NCBI RefSeq assembly: GCF_963676485.1
Contig: NZ_OY781114.1
Coordinates: 4,666,501 to 4,730,500 of the forward strand
DNA length: 64,000 nucleotides
Origin: an uncultured Cohaesibacter sp.
GTDB taxonomy: Bacteria; Pseudomonadota; Alphaproteobacteria; Rhizobiales; Cohaesibacteraceae
Reading direction: 5' to 3'
The position numbers and the translations under genes are program-made. The notes beneath the pieces were generated by a model. It searched no databases, was not told the origin of the DNA, and saw only the letters and a list, made by a program, of their open reading frames with translations. Positions 57,758 to 64,000 of the stretch are shown here, piece by piece. Numbering within the stretch: the first letter of the stretch is position 1; each line of letters begins with the position of its first letter.

Positions 57758-57776
57758 TCGATACGATTAAAACAAG

Positions 57777-57805
57777 GCCCGGCAGCAACCCTGCCGGGCT
57801 CTTCA
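57777..57805 (+). terminator. Intra-operon hairpin between SBP2 and the permease genes
   Basis: GCCCGGCAG (57777-57785) and CTGCCGGGC (57791-57799) form a 9-bp stem with a 5-nt loop, followed by TCTTCAT. Its T-run is weak, so it probably gives partial termination or stabilises the SBP2 transcript, allowing more binding protein than permease. Confidence 0.75.
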
Positions 57806-57824
57806 TATAAGCTGGCAACAAATT

Positions 57825-58529
57825 ATGGATTATCTGACACTCCTATCCTTCGGAGCCACTGGTTGGGGCGATGAGATTGCGCATGGCGTTCTCTTTACCG
57901 TGTCCCTTGGTGTATGCACTTTGCCTGTGGGCCTGTTCATGGGCTTTTTTCTCGCATTGGGCATCAATTCCAGAGAACCAAGCATTCAGAGAGCCGCAAA
58001 GCTCTTTACGATTATCTTCCGTGGCCTTCCTGAGCTTCTTACTCTGTTTATCGTCTATTATGGCGGTCAGATTCTCTTAAACCTGCTTTTCCAGAAGGTG
58101 CTGGGCACCAGCATCGAGGTCAATTCCTTCATCGCCGGAATGATTGCGTTGGCCTTTGTTTTCTCTTCCTACGCCAGCGAAGTTTTCCTTTCCGCTTTCA
58201 AAGGCATCCCACAGGGCCAGTATGAAGGCGCTTTTGCTCTGGGCCTTCCGTGGTTCAAGACCATGCGCCTTGTTATTGTGCCGCAACTCATCAAGCTGGC
58301 TTTGCCCGGCCTTTCCAATCTCTGGCTGATCCTGCTCAAGGATACCTCACTGGTTTCTGTTATCGGCCTGACCGACACCATGCATGCCACCGGACTTGCA
58401 GCGCGCAACACCAAGGAAGCCTTCTTCTTCTTTGCGCTTGCATGCATCATCTATCTGGTATTGACCTTCATCTCCTCCATGGCACTGGAAGCCATTGAAA
58501 AACGCGGCCGCCGCGGGGAGCTGAACTGA
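57825..58529 (+). CDS. Amino-acid ABC transporter permease (HisQ type)
   Basis: The 234-residue inner-membrane protein has about five helices, the N-terminal HGVLFTVSLGVCTLPVGL, FRGLPELLTLFIVYYGG and the EAA loop EGAFALGLPWFKTMRLVIVP that contacts the ATPase. It forms a heterodimeric pore with the protein encoded next; the reading frames overlap by one base (TGATG), so they are coupled. Confidence 0.93.
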   Translation: MDYLTLLSFGATGWGDEIAHGVLFTVSLGVCTLPVGLFMGFFLALGINSREPSIQRAAKLFTIIFRGLPELLTLFIVYYGGQILLNLLFQKVLGTSIEVNSFIAGMIALAFVFSSYASEVFLSAFKGIPQGQYEGAFALGLPWFKTMRLVIVPQLIKLALPGLSNLWLILLKDTSLVSVIGLTDTMHATGLAARNTKEAFFFFALACIIYLVLTFISSMALEAIEKRGRRGELN

Positions 58530-59386
58530 TGACGTCACAAACAAGCTATGTAGCACAGTCCATTCTGGAGGCGCGTGCGCGGCCTGATAACATCAAGGAC
58601 AAGCTTTTCAGCGGCAGCAAGATCACAGGCTATGTCTTGCTCGGCATCTGGGTCGTATTTTTCATTGGCATTATATGGTTTCTGTATGACAGCTATGATG
58701 CTGATTACATGGCGCGCTACACTCCCAAATATCTTGAAGGTTTCCTGACGACCCTCGAGCTTGTTGCTCTGTCAGTTGTCTTTGGCGGGTTGTTGTCGCT
58801 GCCGGTGGCCTTCGGACGCATGTCAAAGGTGAAGATGTTCAACCGCATCGCTTTTGGCTATATTTATTTCTTCCGAGGCACCCCGCTTCTGGCGCAGTTG
58901 TTCCTGCTCTATTATGGCTTTGGCCAATTCCGCCATTTCTGGCAGGATATGCATCTGTGGTGGCTCTTCCGCGATAGCTGGTCCATCGCACTTTTGTCTT
59001 TCACGCTCAACACCGCAGCCTATCAGGCCGAAATTTTGCGTGGCGCAATCATGAACGTGCCCAAAGGTCAGATCGAAGGTGCAAAGAGCCTTGGGTTGCC
59101 CAAGTTCGTAACCTTTTTCAAGATTGTGCTGCCTCAGGCCTTGATCGTTGCGCTGCGGCCTTATGGCAATGAGTTCATCCTGATGATCAAAGGCTCCGCT
59201 GTGGTATCCATCATTTCGGTTTATGACCTGATGGGCGAAACCCGCCGCGCCTTTTCCCAGACATATGACTTTCAGGCCTATATTTATGCCGCGATCTTCT
59301 ACCTCCTTTGCGTCGAGATTATTCGCCGGCTTTGGGACGTCATCGAAATGCGGCTAACGCGCCATCTGCGGCGCGACAACGAGTGA
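58529..59386 (+). CDS. Amino-acid ABC transporter permease (HisM type)
   Basis: The 285-residue inner-membrane protein has a long N-terminal cytosolic tail and helix, then GFLTTLELVALSVVFGG, FRGTPLLAQLFLLYYGFG and the EAA loop EGAKSLGLPKFVTFFKIVLP. It pairs with the HisQ-type protein. No ATP-binding subunit gene follows; the next feature is a terminator and then glyS, so the ATPase must be encoded elsewhere. Confidence 0.93.
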   Translation: MTSQTSYVAQSILEARARPDNIKDKLFSGSKITGYVLLGIWVVFFIGIIWFLYDSYDADYMARYTPKYLEGFLTTLELVALSVVFGGLLSLPVAFGRMSKVKMFNRIAFGYIYFFRGTPLLAQLFLLYYGFGQFRHFWQDMHLWWLFRDSWSIALLSFTLNTAAYQAEILRGAIMNVPKGQIEGAKSLGLPKFVTFFKIVLPQALIVALRPYGNEFILMIKGSAVVSIISVYDLMGETRRAFSQTYDFQAYIYAAIFYLLCVEIIRRLWDVIEMRLTRHLRRDNE

Positions 59387-59403
59387 CAAACACGCATTCA
59401 CCC

Positions 59404-59437
59404 AAGGCCCGCTCCTTTCAGCGGGCCTTTTCCTTTT
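59404..59437 (+). terminator. Terminator of the ABC permease genes
   Basis: AAGGCCCGCT (59404-59413) pairs with AGCGGGCCTT (59420-59429), followed by TTCCTTTTT, 17 bp after the last permease stop codon. Confidence 0.92.
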
Positions 59438-59617
59438 TGGGCAAATTAACTCAGTTTGCACCTGCACACCCCGATTATGGCTCTTTGGACCCTGCTACCT
59501 TGTGCGCTTTGCCTCGCAGTTTGGCGAAACAGTCATTTTATCAGTGACAAAGCCGCCCCGTCTTGCTAGTCAAAATCCCAAAGACTTTACCCATTATCGA
59601 TGTAAATAGAGAAGACT

Positions 59618-61690
59618 ATGCCAGACCTTCTGCTTGAGCTTTTTTCCGAAGAAATCCCGGCCCGTATGCAGCGCCGGGCTGCTGAAGATTTGAAAAAACT
59701 AATCACCGGGGGTCTGGTGGATGCCGGTTTGACCTATGAGGGTGCCCGCGAATTCGCAACCCCTCGCCGCCTTGCTCTTTCCATCACGGGCCTTACCGCT
59801 TCGTCTCCTGATATTTCGGAAGAACGAAAGGGGCCTCGCGTCGGAGCACCGGAGAAAGCCCTTCAGGGGTTCATTCGTGGTGCGGGCCTTCAGTCAATCG
59901 AAGAGGCGACGATTCAGTCCGACCCGAAAAAGGGCGACTTCTATGTGGCCATCATCAACAAGCCGGGCCGCAAAGCGGAAGATATTATCGCCGAGCTTGT
60001 TCCTGATGTCGTGCGCAAATTCCCTTGGCCGAAAAGCCAGAAATGGGGCAAGGCTGGCGATGGCGCTTTACGCTGGGTGCGCCCGCTGCATTCCATCCTT
60101 TGCACGCTTTCGGTTGAAGGCGAAGGCTCTGAAGTGGTTCACTTCACCATTGAAGGCATTGAAAGCTCTGACAAGACACAGGGCCACCGCTTTCACGGCA
60201 AGGAAGACTTCTCGGTCAAGCGCTTTGATGATTATGTCGCTGGCCTTAAAGACCGCAAGGTCATTTTGGATCTGGACGAGCGCAAGCAAATCATCCTCAA
60301 CGATGCCAAAACACTTGCCTTTGCTCAAGGGTTGGAGCTGGTTGAAGATATGGGCCTGCTCGAAGAAGTCGGCGGCTTGGTTGAATGGCCGGTTGTGCTT
60401 ATGGGTGAGTTCGAGGAAACATTCCTCGATATGCCGGATGAGGTTATCCAAACATCAATCCGCGAGCATCAGAAATGCTTCGTTCTCAAGGAAGCAAAAA
60501 CCGGCAAGCTAGCCAACAAGTTTGTTCTGGTCTCCAACCTGATTGCTCCAGACAATGGCAAAACCATTGTCGCGGGGAACCAGAAAGTGGTACGCGCGCG
60601 CCTGTCAGATGCCAAATTCTTCTGGGAAACGGATCTGAAAACAGGCCTTGAAACACGCCTCTACAAGCTAGACTCGATGGTGTTCCATGAAAAACTGGGC
60701 ACCCAGAGCGAGCGCGTTGAACGTCTCATCGCTTTGTCTGAAGCATTGGCGCCAACCGTCGGGGCCGACAAGGCATTGGCCGCGCGGGCTGCCAAGCTGG
60801 CCAAAGCCGATCTTGTCACCGACATGGTGTTTGAATTCACCGAGCTTCAGGGCCTGATGGGCCGCTATTATGCGCTGGCGCTTGATGAAGATCCCAAGGT
60901 CGCAGCGGCCATCGAGATGCATTACAAGCCGCAAGGACCAAGCGATGATGTACCAAGCGAACCGGTTTCCATCGCCGTTGCGCTGGCTGACAAGCTGGAT
61001 CTGCTGACAGGTTTCTGGGCGATCGACGAAAAGCCAACCGGTTCTAAAGATCCGTTTGCTCTGCGCCGTGCGGCTCTGGGTGTCATCCGCATTCTGGTGG
61101 ATAATGACATTCGCCTGCCGCTGAAAAACATCTTCGCCAAGGCTCGTCCGGGCTTTGAACAGGGTGATGACCTGCTCTCCTTCTTTGCTGATCGCCTCAG
61201 TGTCTATCTCAAGGACAAAGGTGCCCGCCATGATCTGCTTGACGCGGTGTTCGCTCTTGGTGGACAGGACGATATCGTCATGATTGCAAAACGGGTGGAA
61301 GCGCTGGGCTTGTTCCTTGCCAGCGATGATGGTGCCAACCTGCTGGTTGGCTATCGCCGCGCGGCCAATATTTTGCGGGCCGAAGAGAAGAAATCCGGCA
61401 CCAGTTTTGAAGGTGTCATTGAGGGTGCGCATTTGCATGAGACTGAAGAAGTTGCCCTCGCCTCGGCTATTGAAAAGGCGCGGGTTGCTGCTGAGGAAGC
61501 TGTCGGGACAGAAGATTTCGCTGGCGCCATGTCAGCCCTTGCTACGCTGCGCGCTCCTGTTGATGCCTTCTTTGAGAAAGTGCTCGTCAATGACGAACGC
61601 GCTGAAGTGCGTGAGAATCGCCTCAAGATGCTGACACAGATTCGCGCAACGACACGCACGGTCGCTGATTTCTCAAAAATCGCTGGCTAA
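59618..61690 (+). CDS. glyS: Glycine-tRNA ligase beta subunit
   Basis: The 690-residue product is the beta chain of the alpha2-beta2 glycyl-tRNA synthetase. It starts [20 protein letters not shown], with [20 protein letters not shown], the HD-like middle part containing [16 protein letters not shown], and a C-terminal anticodon-binding domain. The beta chain binds tRNA while GlyQ holds the catalytic site. glyQ is not adjacent, since an ABC transporter lies upstream; in many Rhizobiales glyQ is a short distance upstream of glyS. Confidence 0.95.
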   Translation: MPDLLLELFSEEIPARMQRRAAEDLKKLITGGLVDAGLTYEGAREFATPRRLALSITGLTASSPDISEERKGPRVGAPEKALQGFIRGAGLQSIEEATIQSDPKKGDFYVAIINKPGRKAEDIIAELVPDVVRKFPWPKSQKWGKAGDGALRWVRPLHSILCTLSVEGEGSEVVHFTIEGIESSDKTQGHRFHGKEDFSVKRFDDYVAGLKDRKVILDLDERKQIILNDAKTLAFAQGLELVEDMGLLEEVGGLVEWPVVLMGEFEETFLDMPDEVIQTSIREHQKCFVLKEAKTGKLANKFVLVSNLIAPDNGKTIVAGNQKVVRARLSDAKFFWETDLKTGLETRLYKLDSMVFHEKLGTQSERVERLIALSEALAPTVGADKALAARAAKLAKADLVTDMVFEFTELQGLMGRYYALALDEDPKVAAAIEMHYKPQGPSDDVPSEPVSIAVALADKLDLLTGFWAIDEKPTGSKDPFALRRAALGVIRILVDNDIRLPLKNIFAKARPGFEQGDDLLSFFADRLSVYLKDKGARHDLLDAVFALGGQDDIVMIAKRVEALGLFLASDDGANLLVGYRRAANILRAEEKKSGTSFEGVIEGAHLHETEEVALASAIEKARVAAEEAVGTEDFAGAMSALATLRAPVDAFFEKVLVNDERAEVRENRLKMLTQIRATTRTVADFSKIAG

Positions 61691-61707
61691 CAAACCAATT
61701 TTGAACG

Positions 61708-61740
61708 GGGCGGCTTATCAGGCCGCCCTTTTTCTTTTTT
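61708..61740 (+). terminator. Terminator of glyS
   Basis: GGGCGGC (61708-61714) pairs with GCCGCCC (61722-61728), followed by a long T-rich run (TTTTTCTTTTTT), 18 bp after the stop codon. Confidence 0.92.
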
Positions 61741-61781
61741 ATGACAAGCATGTTCCGCTCTAACGAATTGAGGGTTTCTAT

Positions 61782-62654
61782 ATGGCCAAAGTAACTTTTC
61801 TCGGTCTCGGCGTCATGGGCTATCCAATGGCCGCTCACCTTATGCATAAGGGTGGTCATGAAGTCACTGTCTATAACAGAACGGCTGCAAAGGCTGAAAA
61901 ATGGGTTGCCGAGCATGGCGGCTCCATGGCTGCGACGCCAGCTGCGGCTGCTCAAGATGCCGATTTTGTTTTCTGCTGCGTTGGCAATGATGATGATTTG
62001 CGCGAGGTAACCATCGGCGAGGACGGGGCCCTGTCCACAATGAAGGAAGGCGCTATCTTTGTTGACAATACAACAGCCAGCGCCAAGGTGGCTCGCGAGC
62101 TTTATGAAGTTGCCAAAGCGCAGGATGTCGGCTTTATTGATGCGCCCGTATCTGGCGGACAGGCAGGCGCCGAGAATGGTGTACTCACCGTCATGTGCGG
62201 GGGTGATCAGGATATTTTCGAGAAGGCCAAGCCGGTTATCGAATCCTTTGCCAAAATGGTTGGCCTGATGGGGCCTTCCGGAGCGGGACAGCTCACCAAG
62301 ATGGTCAACCAGATCTGCATTGCCGGGCTTGTGCAGGCTCTTTCCGAAGGAGTTCACTTCGCCAAGGAAGCCGGGCTTGATGTAGAAGCTGTGGTGGATG
62401 TCATCTCGAAAGGCGCTGCAGGCTCATGGCAAATGGAAAACCGCGCCGCAACCATGGCCAAGAGCGAATTCGACTTCGGGTTCGCCGTCGACTGGATGCG
62501 CAAGGATCTTGCCATTGTTCTGGACGAAGCCCGCACCAACGGCGCACATCTTCCGGTAACGGCTGCGGTTGATCAATTCTATGGTCAGGTGCAAAGCCTT
62601 GGTGGCAGCCGCTGGGACACCTCTTCCCTCATCGCTCTTCTCGACCGCAAATAA
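61782..62654 (+). CDS. NAD(P)-dependent beta-hydroxyacid dehydrogenase (3-hydroxyisobutyrate dehydrogenase family)
   Basis: The 290-residue product has the Rossmann motif FLGLGVMGYPMAAHL, the substrate loop DAPVSGGQAGAENGVL and the catalytic lysine in GQLTKMVNQICIAG. The family includes 3-hydroxyisobutyrate dehydrogenase and tartronate-semialdehyde/glyoxylate reductases, which cannot be separated by eye. A 3-hydroxyisobutyryl-CoA hydrolase gene at the other end of the window would supply the substrate of the former. It is monocistronic between two terminators. Confidence 0.88.
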   Translation: MAKVTFLGLGVMGYPMAAHLMHKGGHEVTVYNRTAAKAEKWVAEHGGSMAATPAAAAQDADFVFCCVGNDDDLREVTIGEDGALSTMKEGAIFVDNTTASAKVARELYEVAKAQDVGFIDAPVSGGQAGAENGVLTVMCGGDQDIFEKAKPVIESFAKMVGLMGPSGAGQLTKMVNQICIAGLVQALSEGVHFAKEAGLDVEAVVDVISKGAAGSWQMENRAATMAKSEFDFGFAVDWMRKDLAIVLDEARTNGAHLPVTAAVDQFYGQVQSLGGSRWDTSSLIALLDRK

Positions 62655-62706
62655 ATGCAGAAAGCTTGAAAGGCGGCATCATGCCGCCTGGCTGCATTTA
62701 AATGAC

Positions 62707-62748
62707 ATAGAAAAGCCCGCGCTGCTCGAAAGGCGCAGGCTTTTCTAT
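62707..62748. terminator. Bidirectional terminator between the dehydrogenase and Lrp genes
   Basis: ATAGAAAAGCC (62707-62717) and GGCTTTTCTAT (62738-62748) form a perfect 11-bp stem between two converging genes; CGC/GCG pairs can extend it inside. Confidence 0.85.
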
Positions 62749-62780
62749 ATAACTAACCATACCGAAGAGAAGCGGCTCCT

Positions 62781-63260
62781 TTAGCGCGCTTCCTTATCGG
62801 GCAAATAGTTGAGCGGCAGAGCGGTCGTGTATTTGATTTGCTCCATGGCAAATGTGGTCGAGATATCGCCCACTTCGATGCGCGCAATCAGCTTTTTATA
62901 AAATGCGTCATAAGCATCAATATCGGGCACGACGACCCGCAGCAGATAATCCACCTGACCAGCCATGCGATAAAATTCAACAACTTCCGGAAAATCTCTG
63001 ATTACGTCCGCAAAGCGTTTCAGCCAATCGGAAGAATGCTCATTGGTGGTCACGGCAACAAAAGCGGTCACTCTCGTGTTGACCTTTTCAGGGTCCAGAA
63101 GAACGACCCGGCCGGTGATCACGCCTTCTTCTTCCATTTTCTGAATGCGGCGCCAACATGGCGTCGTGGACAGGCCCACCCGACGTCCGATTTCTGCGAC
63201 AGGCATAGTGGCGTCTTCCTGCAAGATTTGCAGAATGCGTCGATCCAAACGATCCAGCAT
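62781..63260 (-). CDS. Lrp/AsnC family transcriptional regulator
   Basis: The 159-residue product has an N-terminal helix-turn-helix (LDRRILQILQEDATMPVAEI, GRRVGLSTTPCWRRIQKME) and the RAM/ligand domain with VPDIDAYDAFYKKLI. Members sense amino acids, for example leucine, lysine or branched-chain amino acids. ATG 63260 starts the conserved domain; upstream codons in the frame are not family-like. No divergent target gene is evident: the next gene upstream is on the same strand. The AzlCD exporter at 24.5-25.6 kb is a type of target seen elsewhere but too far away to link. Confidence 0.9.
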   Translation of the reverse strand: MLDRLDRRILQILQEDATMPVAEIGRRVGLSTTPCWRRIQKMEEEGVITGRVVLLDPEKVNTRVTAFVAVTTNEHSSDWLKRFADVIRDFPEVVEFYRMAGQVDYLLRVVVPDIDAYDAFYKKLIARIEVGDISTTFAMEQIKYTTALPLNYLPDKEAR

Positions 63261-63470
63261 GGCTTTCTCCGATCCATTAAGGGAGCGATATCTACCCGAC
63301 CTCAAGTCAGAGTCTATGGCGTAGAGAAAACACTCCTGGACAAAGATTTTCTCCAAATCGCCCCATTCATAAAATGATATCGAAAGAAAATTCTCAAATC
63401 AATGTCAATATGTGAGAAATGCCCCTCATCCTTTTGTAGAGCCACAGATTTGCAGAAAATTTTTCTGTTT

Positions 63471-64000
63471 CTACACATTCAATATCTTGCGGACTTCCTC
63501 TTTTAGAAAGGGCAGGATGTCTTTTTCAAACCACGGGTTTTTCTTGAGCCATGCGGTATTCCTCCATGAAGGATGCGGCAACGGCAGAATGCGGGGCGTT
63601 CCTGTTTCGCTCCAGACTGCCTTGGCCTGCTCTACTGTTTGGGTTAGCGTTCTGGCGCGCCTCTTGCCCAGATGATAGCGCTGCGCATATTGCCCGATCA
63701 CAAGGATCACCTCCAATTGAGGCATGGCGGAAAAAATCTCGTCGTGCCAGGTCTTTACGCATTCCTTGCGCGGTGGCAAATCTCCGCCCTTTGCATCATA
63801 GCCGGGAAAGCAGAAGCCCATTGGAACAATAGCGATCTTGCTTTGATCGTAAAAACAATCGCGATCAATCCCCATCCAGTCACGCAATCGATCTCCGGAA
63901 GGATCATTAAAAGGAATACCGGTCTTGTGCACCTTCATCCCTGGCGCCTGCCCGGCGATACAGATGCGCGCGGTTGACGACAGGCGAATGACAGGTCTTG
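63471..64000 (-). CDS. Uracil-DNA glycosylase family protein, 5' end outside the window
   Basis: The frame is open to the right edge, so the N-terminus is missing; 175 residues are visible. They begin RPVIRLSSTARICIAGQAPG, followed by HKTGIPFNDPSGDRLRDWMG, the family-4/5-like uracil-DNA glycosylase opening, and later VILVIGQYAQRYHL and LPLPHPSWRN with the catalytic His. An ATG at 63938 lies inside the conserved GQAPGMKVH motif, so it is not the true start. Related proteins remove uracil from DNA, but this subgroup is poorly tested. Confidence 0.85.
   Translation of the reverse strand, partial: RPVIRLSSTARICIAGQAPGMKVHKTGIPFNDPSGDRLRDWMGIDRDCFYDQSKIAIVPMGFCFPGYDAKGGDLPPRKECVKTWHDEIFSAMPQLEVILVIGQYAQRYHLGKRRARTLTQTVEQAKAVWSETGTPRILPLPHPSWRNTAWLKKNPWFEKDILPFLKEEVRKILNV

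Noticed and set aside
60668..61438. 256-codon open frame opposite glyS
   Set aside because: Antisense shadow of a conserved synthetase gene.

Overview
This window is chromosomal DNA of an alphaproteobacterium, most likely of the Hyphomicrobiales (Rhizobiales). The evidence is the gene content and order: rpoZ-rsh-acpS-lepB-rnc-era-recO next to parC; gor, a DUF2059 gene, rpiA and gph; pssA-psd; and an L,D-transpeptidase, a DUF971 gene, moaA, mobA and mobB. Base composition looks moderate (about half G+C by eye), which would suit a marine lineage such as Cohaesibacter or Pseudovibrio, but the genus cannot be fixed from the sequence alone. No rRNA, tRNA, CRISPR array, prophage or insertion sequence was recognised. 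Coding density is high and nearly every gene has a recognisable family.

Layout. 1-11.8 kb: edge of a small membrane protein, a 3-hydroxyisobutyryl-CoA hydrolase, hemB, a GNAT enzyme, threonine ammonia-lyase, a soluble zinc-binding-type chemoreceptor, an RDD protein, an SLC13/RCK transporter, an aminoacyl-tRNA-protein transferase and an EEP-family phosphatase/nuclease. 11.8-21.5 kb, minus strand: parC and the recO-era-rnc-lepB-acpS-rsh-rpoZ housekeeping block. 21.9-30 kb: NYN-domain protein, M19 dipeptidase, class I glutamine amidotransferase, AzlCD exporter, YtoQ protein, a divergent MerR regulator/CDF metal transporter pair, and several small proteins of unknown function. 30-36.2 kb: a two-gene RND efflux system bracketed by two PadR-type regulators. 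36.3-43.5 kb: phosphatidylethanolamine synthesis (pssA, psd), a gamma-glutamylcyclotransferase-like protein, a GNAT, glutathione reductase, DUF2059, rpiA, gph. 43.5-48.4 kb: GntR regulator, fumC, a DsrE protein and an iron-sulfur fumarase. 48.5-55.5 kb: nudI, an L,D-transpeptidase, DUF971, and molybdenum cofactor genes moaA, mobA, mobB with a DMT transporter and an Mrp ATPase among them. 55.7-59.4 kb: a polar amino-acid ABC importer with two paralogous binding proteins and two permeases but no ATPase gene. 59.6-64 kb: glyS, a beta-hydroxyacid dehydrogenase, an Lrp/AsnC regulator and an edge-truncated uracil-DNA glycosylase family gene.

No clearly new multi-gene system was found. The points most worth following up are: an FNR/FixK-like box upstream of the oxygen-labile class I fumarase, while the stable class II enzyme lies nearby; glutathione reductase and an acetyltransferase in one reading frame separated by a single TAG inside a 16-bp direct repeat; the PadR-bracketed RND pump with ATATAT-type palindromes and altered proton-relay residues; a cytosolic CZB chemoreceptor with a globin-like but apparently heme-less N-terminus; and an intrinsic terminator hairpin just upstream of the parC start codon.
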